A stretch of DNA of 39,982 bases from Kiritimatiellia bacterium (GTDB lineage: Bacteria; Verrucomicrobiota; Kiritimatiellia; RFP12; JAAYLN01), in assembly GCA_017962605.1 (NCBI GenBank), contig JAGCUY010000186.1, positions 1 through 39,982 of the forward strand, read 5' to 3'. This document shows positions 1 through 8,423 of this stretch, piece after piece (positions within the stretch are counted from its first letter, which is position 1; every line of letters begins with the position of its first letter). Below the pieces are notes generated by a model, which saw nothing but the letters and a program-made list of their open reading frames with translations, was not told where the DNA came from and did no database searches. The position numbers were made by a program, and so were the translations under genes.

Positions 1-16
1 CGTTCCCTCTATCTCC

Positions 17-1060
17 ATGATCTCCGCAGCTGAACTGACCGCCAAGATAGGCGGCACACTTGAAGGCGATGGTTCCGTCGCCCTCACCCGCATGGCCAGC
101 CTGTCCGAGGCCGGCGATGGCGACCTCTCCTTCCTCTCGAACAAGCGCTACACAGATCAGGTCGCATCCACCCATGCGTCCGCCGTCATCGTCGGCGCTG
201 ACTGGAAGGGCACGTCTTCGGCCAAGGCCCTCATCCGCGTCGCCAATCCGGACAAGGCATTCTCGCATGCCGCGCCATTTCTCTCGCCCCCGCCGCCGGC
301 GCGCGAACCAGGCATCCACCCAACCGCTATCGTCTCGCCAGAGGCCACGCTCGGCGCCAACGTCCATGTCGGCCCCTTCACCGTCATCGAGCGCGGCGCG
401 AAGATTGGCGACGGCTCCGTCATCGAGGCGCAGTGCTTCATCGGCGAGGACGTGACCATTGGCCAGGGCGCACACCTCTACCCCGGCGTGAAGATCCGCG
501 AACGCTGCGTCATAGGCGCGAAGTTCATCGCCCACTGCGGCGTGGTCATCGGCAGCGACGGATTCGGCTATTCCGTCGAAATGCTCCCAATTGGCATCCC
601 GTCAGTTGAGAAGATTCCGCAGGTCGGCATAGTCCGCATCGGCGACGACGTCGAGATTGGCTCCAACACGACCATCGACCGCGCCCGCTTCGGCGAAACT
701 CGCATAGGCAGCTGCGTGAAGATCGACAACCTCGTGCAAATCGGACACAACGTGCGCATCGGCAATTTCTCGGGAGTCATCGCGCAGGCAGGCATTGCGG
801 GAAGCACCACCGTCGGCAACGGCGTTCGCATTTGGGCGCAGGCCGGCCTATCCGGCCACCTCCACATCGGCGACGGCGCGCAGGTCGGCCCGCAGTGCGG
901 CGTTGCGCGAGACGTCCCCCCCGGCGAATATGTCATCGGCACCCCACAGCAAAGCATGAGAGACTTCGTTGCGCTGAACGCATCGCCCAAGCAGATCGCC
1001 AAGCTCAGGGAGAAGGTCAAGGCCCTTGAAGAGGCCATCGCCGCCCTCCAAACAACCTAA
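17..1060 (+). CDS. lpxD: UDP-3-O-acylglucosamine N-acyltransferase LpxD
   Basis: Transfers a 3-hydroxyacyl chain from acyl-ACP to the 2-amine of UDP-3-O-acylglucosamine, the third step of lipid A synthesis, in the cytoplasm. The 347-residue length is normal for LpxD. An N-terminal uridine-binding domain (about residues 1-100) precedes a long left-handed beta-helix of hexapeptide repeats (IGDGSVI, IGQGAHL, IGSNTTI, about 105-310). The catalytic His of the family lies in QIGHNVRIG (H244), and HCGVVIGSDGFGY is also typical. The C-terminus is a short helix (about 325-345). The ATG follows a pyrimidine-rich leader with no clear Shine-Dalgarno. The gene sits at the window edge, so upstream lipid A genes cannot be seen. 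galE follows on the same strand after a tandem repeat. It shows that the organism makes lipid A. Confidence 0.96.
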   Translation: MISAAELTAKIGGTLEGDGSVALTRMASLSEAGDGDLSFLSNKRYTDQVASTHASAVIVGADWKGTSSAKALIRVANPDKAFSHAAPFLSPPPPAREPGIHPTAIVSPEATLGANVHVGPFTVIERGAKIGDGSVIEAQCFIGEDVTIGQGAHLYPGVKIRERCVIGAKFIAHCGVVIGSDGFGYSVEMLPIGIPSVEKIPQVGIVRIGDDVEIGSNTTIDRARFGETRIGSCVKIDNLVQIGHNVRIGNFSGVIAQAGIAGSTTVGNGVRIWAQAGLSGHLHIGDGAQVGPQCGVARDVPPGEYVIGTPQQSMRDFVALNASPKQIAKLREKVKALEEAIAALQTT

Positions 1061-1070
1061 CCCCTTCCCC

Positions 1071-1134
1071 TCTTCAACCTTTCAACTTCCCAACTTTTCA
1101 ACTTTTCAACTTCTCAACTTTTCAACTTCTCAAC
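1071..1134 (+). repeat. Octamer tandem array (8 x TTTTCAAC-like)
   Basis: Eight consecutive 8-bp units ending in CAAC lie in the lpxD-galE spacer: three degenerate units, then TTTTCAAC, TTTTCAAC, TTCTCAAC, TTTTCAAC, TTCTCAAC. The same octamer occurs on the other strand at 18273-18312 and 16993-17008, so it is a dispersed family. It contains no convincing hairpin. Confidence 0.85.
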
Positions 1135-1148
1135 TAAGGGATTCATCA

Positions 1149-2126
1149 GTGAAGATACTCGTCACAGGCGGCAGCGGCTACATCGGCAGCGTCACCACGC
1201 GTCGCCTCATCGCGGCCGGACACAAGGTCGCCATCTTCGACAACCTAGAGCGCGGCCACCGCGAAACCATCCCCCAAGGCGTGGCGCTCCACGTCGGCGA
1301 CCTGCGCGACGCCGCAGCTATCCGCGCCGCAATGGCGGCCGAGAAGCCCGATGCCGTCATGCACTTCGCCGCATACGCCCTTGTCGGCGAGTCCATGCGT
1401 CAGCCCGAGCTCTACTTCGAGAACAACGTCGGCGGCGGCATAAATCTTCTTGCCGCCATGCGCGAGTGCGATGTCCACCGCATCGTCTTCTCCTCCTCCT
1501 GCGCCACCTACGGCGAGCCAGGAACCGAGCTGATTTCCGAGGAGACACCGCAGCGGCCCACCAACCCCTACGGCGAATCCAAGCTGATTTTCGAGACCAT
1601 GCTCCGCTGGCACCGCCAGCTCCACGGCCTCTCCGCAATCGCCCTGCGCTACTTCAACGCCTGCGGCGCTGAGGGCGAACTCGGCGAAGACCACCGCGTC
1701 CCCTGCGAGACGCACCTCATTCCACTCGTCCTCCAAGTCGGCCTCGGCCAGGCCCCCTGCGCCAAGATATTCGGCGACGACTACGCCACGCCCGACGGCA
1801 CCTGCATCCGCGACTACGTCCACGTCAGCGACCTGGCCGACGCCCATCTCAAGGCCATTGAAAGCGGCGCGGAGGGCGCTGTGAACCTCGGCACCGGGCG
1901 CGGCTTCTCCGTGCGCGAGGTCGTCGAGAGCGCACGGCGCGTCACCGGACTCCCCATCCCTGCGGAAGTGACCCCGCGCCGTGGCGGCGACCCCGATCGC
2001 CTCGTGGCCAAAGTAGGCCGCGCCGCCGAGGTCCTTGGCTGGAAGGCCGCATTCACCGAAATCGACGCCATTGTCGAGTCGGCATGGAAATGGCATCTCG
2101 CCCACCCGCACGGCTATGGCGCGTGA
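1149..2126 (+). CDS. galE: UDP-glucose 4-epimerase GalE
   Basis: Interconverts UDP-glucose and UDP-galactose (Leloir pathway and surface glycan precursors), using tightly bound NAD. From the GTG start the protein is 325 residues, typical of GalE. It opens with the Rossmann motif TGGSGYIGS (about residues 6-14). It carries the SDR serine region SSSCATYG, the catalytic YxxxK as YGESK, and the family segments RYFNACGA and GTCIRDYVHVSDLA. I chose GTG 1149 because the protein begins VKILVTGG directly and AAGGG lies 8 bp upstream; the reading frame stays open further 5' only by translating the octamer repeat. It is probably co-transcribed with lpxD and ends at a strong terminator. Confidence 0.95.
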   Translation: MKILVTGGSGYIGSVTTRRLIAAGHKVAIFDNLERGHRETIPQGVALHVGDLRDAAAIRAAMAAEKPDAVMHFAAYALVGESMRQPELYFENNVGGGINLLAAMRECDVHRIVFSSSCATYGEPGTELISEETPQRPTNPYGESKLIFETMLRWHRQLHGLSAIALRYFNACGAEGELGEDHRVPCETHLIPLVLQVGLGQAPCAKIFGDDYATPDGTCIRDYVHVSDLADAHLKAIESGAEGAVNLGTGRGFSVREVVESARRVTGLPIPAEVTPRRGGDPDRLVAKVGRAAEVLGWKAAFTEIDAIVESAWKWHLAHPHGYGA

Positions 2127-2138
2127 GCGCGTGAGTAA

Positions 2139-2180
2139 AAGACAAAAAAACGGCGGCAGGTGCCGCCGTTTTTTTGTCTT
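2139..2180. terminator. Bidirectional intrinsic terminator
   Basis: A perfect 20-bp inverted repeat with a 2-nt centre: A-rich start, CGGCGGCA stem, GG, then TGCCGCCG followed by seven T. Because the arms begin with the complementary A-run, it works in both directions, ending galE on + and the 2191-2640 gene on -. Confidence 0.95.
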
Positions 2181-2190
2181 GCGATTTCGC

Positions 2191-2640
2191 TCAGAGTTTG
2201 AGGTCGCCGACGATTTTCCAGGAATCGGTGTCGCGGACGATCTCGAGGTTGCGCCCTGGCAGGAACTTCTCCAGTTGCTTGCCCAGCGCGGAGACCGCCT
2301 CCTCCTCGAACTTCGCCCGGAAGTCGTCGGGAACGCCTGCGAGCGTGACTATGCGAAAGGAGAGCGAGTAGCCGGGGCCGAACTTTGAGCCGAACCCCGG
2401 CGAGAAGCCCGCCGCGAAGGCGAAGAGGCCGTCATACTGGCGGCTTGCCGCCTCGCCGTGCGCCGGACGCGCCGGATGCAGGGGGAAGCGGTCGCCGTAG
2501 CGCTCCTCCATTTCGGCGTCGGCGGCCTCAAGAGCCGCGAAAAGCGCCTCTTCCCACTTTTCTGTTCTAGCGTCCAATCGCTGTCCTATTTCGCGGGGTT
2601 CGTGTCCTGACTCGCGGACTCTGCCCGCGTCCCCACTCAC
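2191..2640 (-). CDS. Conserved-looking hypothetical protein coupled to serC
   Basis: A 149-residue protein I do not recognise. The N-terminal half is charged and helical (EKWEEALFAALEAADAEMEERYGDRF); the C-terminal half (GPGYSLSFRIVTLAG, LEIVRDTDSWKIVGDLKL) looks like an alpha/beta fold. It has no signal peptide, membrane segment or metal motif. The GTG start overlaps the serC stop (GTGA), suggesting translational coupling. The next clear Met is in MEERYGDRF, which would give a much shorter protein, so the start is uncertain. It ends just before the bidirectional terminator and is therefore the last gene of the serC unit. No function can be assigned. Confidence 0.7.
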   Translation of the reverse strand: MSGDAGRVRESGHEPREIGQRLDARTEKWEEALFAALEAADAEMEERYGDRFPLHPARPAHGEAASRQYDGLFAFAAGFSPGFGSKFGPGYSLSFRIVTLAGVPDDFRAKFEEEAVSALGKQLEKFLPGRNLEIVRDTDSWKIVGDLKL

Positions 2641-3713
2641 CCGAACTTGCGTTCGAAGTCGGCCATGAAGGCGACGAGGGCATCGACGCCGGCCGGCGGG
2701 AAGGCGTTGTAGATCGAGGCGCGGATGCCGCCGACGCTGCGGTGGCCCTTCAGCCCCTCTAGCCCGACCTTCTTCGCCTCGGCGCAGAACGTGGCTTCCA
2801 GTTCCTCGGTCGGGAGGCGGAAGGTAACGTTCATGTCGGAGCGGAACTCCTTCACGGCGGTGCCGCGGTAGAAGGCGCTGGCGTCGATCGCCGCATAGAG
2901 CTTGGCCGCCTTCTCGACGTTCTGCTTGTAGATGTTCTCAAGACCGAACTTCTTCAGCCAGCGGGTCGTCTGCATGAGCATGTAGATGCTGAAGCAGGGC
3001 GGCGTGTTGTAGAGCGAGTCCTTCTCGATGAAGGTCGAATACTTGAGCATCGTCGGGAGGGCCTTGCTGCCGGTTTCGGCGAAGTCCTTGCGGATCACGA
3101 CCAGCGCCATGCCCGCAGTGCCGAGGTTCTTCTGCGCCCCGGCATAGACCATCGCGAAGTCCTTGATGTCAAAGGGGCGCGAAAGGATGTCCGACGACAT
3201 GTCCGCGACCAGCGGGGCCTCCGTCTTCGGGAGCGTCTTCCACTGTGCGCCCGAAATGGTCTCGTTCGAGGTGATGTGGGCGTAGGCCGCGCCAGGCGTC
3301 CACTTGCACTCGCCCTCGCGCGGCATGCGGGTGGGGATGTCCTTGTTGCAGTCGGCGACGATGTTGACCTGGCCGATAAGGCGCGCCTGCTTGATGGCCT
3401 GTGCGCCCCAGTTACCCGAATCGACATAGTCGGCGACCTTGCCTTCGCCGAGGAAGTTCATCGGGATCATCGCGAACTGGAGGCTGGCGCCGCCCTGCAC
3501 GAAAATGACCTCGTAGTCGTCGGTCAGGCCCATCAGGTCGCGGATGTTCTGCTTGGCTTCCTCGTGGATAGCCGCATAGACCTTGCCGCGGTGCGACATT
3601 TCCATCACGGACATTCCCGAGCCGTTGTAGTCGAGCATCTCGTCGCGCGCCGCTTCGAGTGCCTCAACGGGAAGCACCGCCGGACCAGCGCTGAAATTAT
3701 AGATTCTAGCCAT
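2637..3713 (-). CDS. serC: Phosphoserine aminotransferase SerC
   Basis: PLP-dependent transamination of 3-phosphohydroxypyruvate with glutamate, giving phosphoserine for serine synthesis (and pyridoxine synthesis in some bacteria). 358 residues, normal for the family. It begins MARIYNFSAGPAVLP, the classic SerC N-terminus. The PLP lysine is in YAGAQKNLG (K195), and GHRSVGGIRASIYNA near the C-terminus is diagnostic of SerC. I chose the ATG at 3713 because GGAG lies 9 bp upstream and the homologous N-terminus starts there; a TTG five codons earlier is possible. It is the first gene of a two-gene unit. Confidence 0.96.
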   Translation of the reverse strand: MARIYNFSAGPAVLPVEALEAARDEMLDYNGSGMSVMEMSHRGKVYAAIHEEAKQNIRDLMGLTDDYEVIFVQGGASLQFAMIPMNFLGEGKVADYVDSGNWGAQAIKQARLIGQVNIVADCNKDIPTRMPREGECKWTPGAAYAHITSNETISGAQWKTLPKTEAPLVADMSSDILSRPFDIKDFAMVYAGAQKNLGTAGMALVVIRKDFAETGSKALPTMLKYSTFIEKDSLYNTPPCFSIYMLMQTTRWLKKFGLENIYKQNVEKAAKLYAAIDASAFYRGTAVKEFRSDMNVTFRLPTEELEATFCAEAKKVGLEGLKGHRSVGGIRASIYNAFPPAGVDALVAFMADFERKFG

Positions 3714-3760
3714 TGTTTTGTTCTCCAATTCAGTTCTTGACTTGTGAAAGAGAGGTATTT

Positions 3761-3766
3761 ATTATA
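3761..3766 (-). promoter_or_regulatory. Candidate -10 box for serC
   Basis: An exact TATAAT on the minus strand, about 47 bp upstream of the serC ATG in an A/T-rich spacer. No convincing -35 hexamer is seen 16-18 bp upstream of it, so this is a partial promoter call. Confidence 0.4.
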
Positions 3767-3871
3767 GCAAAAAAAGGCGATTTCTGCCGCCTTCCCCTTT
3801 CACGGCCAGCCTGAACCCGACAAAATCAAGCCCCCAAAACCTGCCATGCGAAAATTTTTTTCGCGCAATTG

Positions 3872-3900
3872 TTGCAATAAATTCAGTTTTGGAGTAAAAT
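3872..3900 (+). promoter_or_regulatory. Candidate sigma-70 promoter of the lipoprotein operon
   Basis: TTGCAA, a 17-bp spacer, then TAAAAT (5/6 match to consensus), in an A/T-rich stretch that stands out from the surrounding GC-rich DNA. It leaves a leader of about 45 nt containing AGGAG before the ATG at 3952. Confidence 0.55.
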
Positions 3901-3951
3901 CTATTTTGTCTTTTTTTATTTTTAAATGCCCATTACCCCAAGGAGACGTAA

Positions 3952-5550
3952 ATGACAATTGCAACTAGGAACCTCGTTGCCGTGGCTGCGGCAATTTCCC
4001 TCGCAGGCTGCTTCGGCAAGTGCGACAAGAACGCGCAACCCGCGCCAAATGAGGGCGACGTCGCGCAGCCAGCCGAAATGAACGAGGGAGAAATGCCCTA
4101 CGAGGAAGACCCCCTCTACAAGCTTTTCCAGAAGGCCGAGACCCTCTTCATGGCCGGCTCCACCAATGAGACGACAGCCCTCCTCGCCGAGGCTTTCGAC
4201 AGCGAGGAATACGCCGCCTACCGGGCGCAGATTCTGCCGCCGCTGGTTCGCATCCTCCTTGAGAACGGCGACGTCGAAGCCGCCAAGGCCCGCGTCATCG
4301 CCGCCTTCACCTCCGGCGACAACTCCCTGTCCGACGGCGTCCTCGGCGCGGTCTTCTTCCACTTCACCAACGCCGGCGACCAGGCCGCAGCCCTCGCATG
4401 GACTGACGAAATCCTCGCCCTCGAAGCAATCGCGCCCAACATCCGCCGCACCTTCACCGAGTGGAACATCAACGCCGCCATCGAGGCCGGCGACGACGCC
4501 CGCGTGATCGCGGCCGCTGAAAAGCTCATCGCAATGGCACCCGAAGGCGACGCCGCCGAAATCCTCCGCCGCGCGCTCGAATCTCTCATCACCCGCGGCA
4601 AGAACGACCTCCTCGCCGACATCATCTCCCGCGCCGGCAAATCCGTCACCAGCGACGAAACCACCCGCAACCTCGTTTCCGTGATGCGCCTCCGCATCCT
4701 CGCCATCCAAGGCAAGTGGGACGACCTCGCGGCCGCCTTTGCCTCCACGACCACCCTGCCCGACAAGGAGCTCAACTACGCCCTCCGCTCCACGATCCCG
4801 CTGGCTCTCAAGGCCGAGCGATTCGCCACCATTGACGCCATCTGCGGCAAGATCGCCACCGACCCCAACTCCGGCCGCATGGCCGCCGGATACTCCGCGC
4901 GCCAGTGGGTCTCCTCAGCCGCCAAGACCGATGTCTCCAAGGTTCCCGAGCGCATCGAGGCCCTCCTCGGCGGCGCCACCCAGCAGCAGGAGATCTCCTC
5001 GATCTTCGTCAACCACGCCTACGACAACATCGACGACCCCTCCTTCGCCACCCCGATGCGGTCCATCGCCGAGCGCCTGCTTGCCGCCTCGCCGGACAAC
5101 TCCCGCTCCTCCATCCGCACCGTCCTCCTCGACTTCTCATTCATCCTCGAGGACTACGACACCGCCCTCAAACTCCTCAACGAAGGCTTCTCCGGCTATG
5201 ACGAGAACTGGCACACCATGGCCATATCCAAAGTCTCGTCCCACAAGGCCCTCAAGGAAGGCCGCAAGCTTGACGCCATACGCGACTTCCGCAAGTTCAT
5301 GTCCGTAATCCAGGTTTCCCAGGAGGACACCAGCGACCCGACCACCGGCGTGGTTCACTCCCGTGAGATGATTCTCGGTCGCAACGCCGCCCGCATCGGC
5401 GACATTTACGCCTCCATCCCCGACCCGGAGAAGGCCGCAGAGGCTTACAAGGAAGCCCGCGACTACTACGCAACCGCCCTCGAAAAGGCCCAGGAGGCCG
5501 GATCCATCGAGCTCATCAAGAAGGAACTCGCGGCCATCCCGGCTCAATAG
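3952..5550 (+). CDS. Secreted lipoprotein with TPR-like helical repeats
   Basis: 532 residues. The N-terminus MTIATRNLVAVAAAISLAGC is a lipoprotein signal peptide with lipobox LAGC (Cys20), followed by an acidic, Pro-rich linker. From about residue 45 the chain is almost wholly alpha-helical with alternating Ala/Leu pairs, such as AETLFMAGSTNETTALLAEAF and EKAAEAYKEARDYYATALEKAQ, the pattern of tetratricopeptide-type repeats. No enzyme motif is visible, so a periplasmic scaffold or protein-interaction role is likely. AGGAG precedes the ATG by a normal distance. It heads an operon: an SMP-30-like gene follows after 15 bp and a rhomboid after a further 21 bp. Assignment to a named TPR family is uncertain. 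Confidence 0.85.
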   Translation: MTIATRNLVAVAAAISLAGCFGKCDKNAQPAPNEGDVAQPAEMNEGEMPYEEDPLYKLFQKAETLFMAGSTNETTALLAEAFDSEEYAAYRAQILPPLVRILLENGDVEAAKARVIAAFTSGDNSLSDGVLGAVFFHFTNAGDQAAALAWTDEILALEAIAPNIRRTFTEWNINAAIEAGDDARVIAAAEKLIAMAPEGDAAEILRRALESLITRGKNDLLADIISRAGKSVTSDETTRNLVSVMRLRILAIQGKWDDLAAAFASTTTLPDKELNYALRSTIPLALKAERFATIDAICGKIATDPNSGRMAAGYSARQWVSSAAKTDVSKVPERIEALLGGATQQQEISSIFVNHAYDNIDDPSFATPMRSIAERLLAASPDNSRSSIRTVLLDFSFILEDYDTALKLLNEGFSGYDENWHTMAISKVSSHKALKEGRKLDAIRDFRKFMSVIQVSQEDTSDPTTGVVHSREMILGRNAARIGDIYASIPDPEKAAEAYKEARDYYATALEKAQEAGSIELIKKELAAIPAQ

Positions 5551-5565
5551 CCAGGAGTCCGCAGA

Positions 5566-6648
5566 ATGAGCCAAGTCGAATGGCTGGCCGCAGCCGCGCC
5601 CGCTAGATATCCCTCCGCCCCGGTCTGGAACCAGACCGAGGCGAGGCTCTATTGGAGCGACATCGACGCCTGCAAGCTCTTCCGCCTCGACCCCGCCTCC
5701 GGCGAGGTCGAGACCGTCCTTGACGACGGCCGCCCCGTCGGCGCCATCGTCGTCCAGGCCGACGCCTCCCTCCTTCTCTTCCGCGAAAACGGCTGCGTGG
5801 AGTCTTTCCGCGACGGCGCCGTCACCGACACCGTCGTGCCGCCGATCTCCGACCTCCGCCGCACCCGCTTCGCCTGCGCCGTGGCCGACCCCGCCGGCTG
5901 CGTCATCTGCGCGACCCTCTCCAGCCCGAAGCACCCTGCGCGCCTGTATCTTCTCGACCGCAACGGGCGCCTCTTCCTCCTTCGCGAGACAATCGGCACG
6001 CCGTCGGGGCTCTCCTTTACCGCCGACGGCCGCACGCTCCTTCTTTCCAATTCCCACGCCATCCGCCCCGAAACCCTGCGTTTCGACTACGGCGCATCCC
6101 CACTCGCAGCGGCCCCCTTCTTCAACTGCCTTGACGAGGCCCCGCGCCAGCGCGGCGTTCCCGGCGGAATCGCGCCAGTCGCCGACGGCAGCGTCATAAT
6201 CGCCCGCATCGGCGGCGCCGCCGTCATTCGCCACGTTCCAACTGGCGAAAAGCTCTACACCTACTCCATCCCGGTAAAGCGCCCCATCGGCCTTTGCTTC
6301 GGCGGACCGGAAATGTGCGACCTCTTCATCACAACCGCCGGCGCACACCGCATCTTCATCGACGGAGCCCACGCCGGCGAAATCGCATTCCTTCCTGGGC
6401 AGAAGATTCAGGGCGCCATCCCCTTCCCCGCCCGGATTGGCCTCTCGGACGATGCCGCGCCACCCCCGCCACCGCCTCCCCCCGAGCCCATGCCCGAAGC
6501 CGAGCCCGAGGCTCCCGATAATCCGAGTTCCGCAAATCCGAGTGCCGACCCCTCCGACTATCCAAGTGGCGCAAATCCTAGTGCCGACCCCTCCAACGAT
6601 CCGAGTGCCGCAAATCCGAGTGCCGCGCCCTCCGCGCCCACAGCCTAG
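5566..6648 (+). CDS. SMP-30/gluconolactonase-like beta-propeller with repeat tail
   Basis: 360 residues with no signal peptide. Residues 1-285 show a beta-propeller of the SMP-30/gluconolactonase/LRE type: PVWNQTEARLYWSDIDACKLFRLDPASG at the start, TPSGLSFTADGRTLLLSNS in the middle and KRPIGLCFGGPEMCDLFITTAG near the end. In the family such proteins hydrolyse sugar lactones with a single metal ion; the usual metal-ligand set cannot be confirmed by eye. The tail is a run of eight prolines and then three copies of a 13-residue Asn-Pro-Ser-rich repeat. AGGAG lies before the ATG. It sits between the TPR lipoprotein and the rhomboid in one operon. A sugar-lactone hydrolase or a non-enzymatic propeller are both possible. 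Confidence 0.8.
   Translation: MSQVEWLAAAAPARYPSAPVWNQTEARLYWSDIDACKLFRLDPASGEVETVLDDGRPVGAIVVQADASLLLFRENGCVESFRDGAVTDTVVPPISDLRRTRFACAVADPAGCVICATLSSPKHPARLYLLDRNGRLFLLRETIGTPSGLSFTADGRTLLLSNSHAIRPETLRFDYGASPLAAAPFFNCLDEAPRQRGVPGGIAPVADGSVIIARIGGAAVIRHVPTGEKLYTYSIPVKRPIGLCFGGPEMCDLFITTAGAHRIFIDGAHAGEIAFLPGQKIQGAIPFPARIGLSDDAAPPPPPPPPEPMPEAEPEAPDNPSSANPSADPSDYPSGANPSADPSNDPSAANPSAAPSAPTA
6520..6636 (+). repeat. 3 x 39-bp in-frame tandem repeat
   Basis: Three 39-bp units encode 13-residue repeats of the form NPSSANPSADPSD / YPSGANPSADPSN / DPSAANPSAAPSA at the C-terminus of the SMP-30-like protein. The period is a multiple of three, so copy-number changes would keep the frame. Confidence 0.9.
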
Positions 6649-6669
6649 CGTCCTCCCCTGCCCTGCGCC

Positions 6670-7458
6670 ATGTTCCGCCGTCTTTCCCTTTTCCTGCGTT
6701 CCCTTCCCGGCAGCCTCGGCATCATTCTCTCTAACTATCCCGCCGTCCGCGCCATCACCTGCATATCCGTAGCCGTTTTCCTCATCCAGTGCCTCGCCTC
6801 TTTCTTCACCGTTCCCATTGGCGATGGCGCACGCGCACCCCTCGACGCCCTTCTCTCCGCCATTTTCGGCATCCACTGGCCCTGGTTCTCGCATGGTTGC
6901 ATCTGGCAACCTGTCACATACGCCTTCCTCCACGGCTCCTTCTGGCACCTCTTCCTCAACCTATTCACCCTGATTTTCCTAGGCTACTCCGTTGAGCGGC
7001 TCCTCGGCACCCGCCGTTTCTGGACAATCTTCCTCGTCTCATCGGCCATCGGCGGCATAGGCTGGATGGTCTTCGACATCTTCGAGCCCCGCCTCTGGTA
7101 TTGGGTGGCGCAGCAAGGCCGGATCGGGCTTTCCCTGGCCCAGCGCTGGGGCGAGTCACAGGGCTTCGTCCGCTATGGCGTCTGCGTAGGCGCATCTGGC
7201 GGCGTATTCGGCCTGATGGGCGCCTTCACCGCCCTATGCCCGCGCCAGCAAATCTCCCTGCTGCTCTTTTACGTTATCCCAATCACCATGGAAGCGCGCT
7301 ACATGGCGCTGCTCCTGGTGGCGTTCAACCTCTTCGAGATGGTGACCAGCATGGGCCATATCGCCTACGTCGCCCATCTCCTCGGCGGACTTGTCGGCTA
7401 CCTCATGGCCCGCCGCCACGTCCGCTCCCGCGACTACTGGGAACACTACTACGCCTAG
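6670..7458 (+). CDS. Rhomboid family intramembrane serine protease
   Basis: Polytopic membrane protease that cleaves transmembrane helices. 262 residues with about six hydrophobic helices. Family motifs are present in order: HGSFWHLFLNL (H93, N97) in the second helix, GASGGVFGLMG with the nucleophile S176, and AHLLGGLVGYL with the catalytic H236. The nucleophile and histidine of the Ser-His dyad and the oxyanion Asn are therefore intact. It follows the SMP-30-like gene after 21 bp, so it probably belongs to the same operon. The start has a pyrimidine-rich leader and no Shine-Dalgarno. The substrate is unknown. It is convergent with the glycyl-radical activase gene, with a gap of only 35 bp. 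Confidence 0.93.
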   Translation: MFRRLSLFLRSLPGSLGIILSNYPAVRAITCISVAVFLIQCLASFFTVPIGDGARAPLDALLSAIFGIHWPWFSHGCIWQPVTYAFLHGSFWHLFLNLFTLIFLGYSVERLLGTRRFWTIFLVSSAIGGIGWMVFDIFEPRLWYWVAQQGRIGLSLAQRWGESQGFVRYGVCVGASGGVFGLMGAFTALCPRQQISLLLFYVIPITMEARYMALLLVAFNLFEMVTSMGHIAYVAHLLGGLVGYLMARRHVRSRDYWEHYYA

Positions 7459-7493
7459 TTCACATTCCCCGCTCCAGCCGCGCCAGCTTCATT

Positions 7494-8423
7494 TCAGGAA
7501 TGGGCATTTTTGGCTACGTTCTCAAATAAGACGGGGACATGGAGCCGACGGCGGAGAAGAACTGCGCGTTCTTCAAGGAATGCGGCGTTGGGTGCAGGCA
7601 CATCGGGCATGGTGTCTGGCAACCCGGCGGCACGGTATTTGGCGCGGGCGAGCGAGCGGTAGGGAAGTAGCCGCACAGCGGTGATGGATGGTATTTGCGC
7701 GAGGAATTCCGCCGCCGCCTCGAACTCCCCTTCCGCGTCGTTGCATCCCGGAACGACGGGCATGCGGACTTCAATGGGGACACCGCGCGCCCCGAGACGC
7801 CGGAGGTTATCGTGGATGCATTCGTTGCCGCGCCCGGTATTGGCGCGGTGGCGCTCCGAATCCATCCCCTTGATGTCGTAGAGTACGAGGTCTGTGGCAG
7901 GCAAAACAGCCTCGAAAGCGTCAAAATGGACATCCCCGCACGTGTCGAGCGCCGTTCGGACACCGTGCTGTTTTAGCAGCGCGAAGAGGTTGCCAACGGC
8001 ATCGGCGTAGAGCAGCGGCTCGCCGCCTGAAACGGTGACGCCGCCGCCGGTCGCATCGTAGAAAGCCTTGTCGCGGATGAGGAGCCGAAGGAGTTCTTCA
8101 GGATCGTAGTCGCGTCCGCAGATTTCAAGGGCTCCAAGCCAGCACGCCTCGGCGCATGCGCCACAGACGCGGCACCGCGCGCGGTCTATGCTGTGGCTGC
8201 CGTCCCTTGAAAGGACGTGCGCTCTTTCGGGGCAGGCTGCCGCGCACAGGCCACACCCAACGCAGAGGTGGTCATGGAAGAGAAGTGTCGGCGAAGAAGA
8301 GAGGCATTCGGGATTGTGGCACCAGCGGCACCGGAGCGGACACCCTTTCACGAAGACGGTTGTGCGTGTTCCGGGGCCGTCGTGGAGCGTGAGTCGTCGG
8401 ATGTCTGCGACGGGGATTGTCAT
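7494..8423 (-). CDS. Glycyl radical enzyme activating protein (radical SAM)
   Basis: Uses SAM and a [4Fe-4S] cluster to install the glycyl radical on its partner enzyme. From ATG 8423 it has 309 residues. The radical-SAM triad is C28xxxC32xxC35. It is followed by two ferredoxin-type clusters, C54/C57/C60/C64 and C84/C87/C90/C94, the layout of activases for non-PFL glycyl radical enzymes; PflA itself lacks this insert. VSGGEPLL, a SAM-binding motif, and YDIKGMD follow. The ATG overlaps the stop of the enzyme gene by ATGA, so the two are translationally coupled and act as a pair. In-frame sequence further upstream lies within the enzyme gene and is not part of this protein. It is the last gene of the GntR-led operon. 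Confidence 0.95.
   Translation of the reverse strand: MTIPVADIRRLTLHDGPGTRTTVFVKGCPLRCRWCHNPECLSSSPTLLFHDHLCVGCGLCAAACPERAHVLSRDGSHSIDRARCRVCGACAEACWLGALEICGRDYDPEELLRLLIRDKAFYDATGGGVTVSGGEPLLYADAVGNLFALLKQHGVRTALDTCGDVHFDAFEAVLPATDLVLYDIKGMDSERHRANTGRGNECIHDNLRRLGARGVPIEVRMPVVPGCNDAEGEFEAAAEFLAQIPSITAVRLLPYRSLARAKYRAAGLPDTMPDVPAPNAAFLEERAVLLRRRLHVPVLFENVAKNAHS

Noticed and set aside
1026..1148. N-terminal extension of GalE
   Set aside because: It would translate the octamer repeat; the Rossmann motif starts right after GTG 1149.
1245..2111. 288-residue open frame on the minus strand
   Set aside because: Mirror of galE; Gly/Ala/Val-rich and lacking motifs.
5137..6948. 603-residue open frame on the minus strand
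   Set aside because: It lies opposite three well-supported genes and reads as low-complexity Gly/Ala/Val/Glu sequence, an artefact of high GC in the third codon position.
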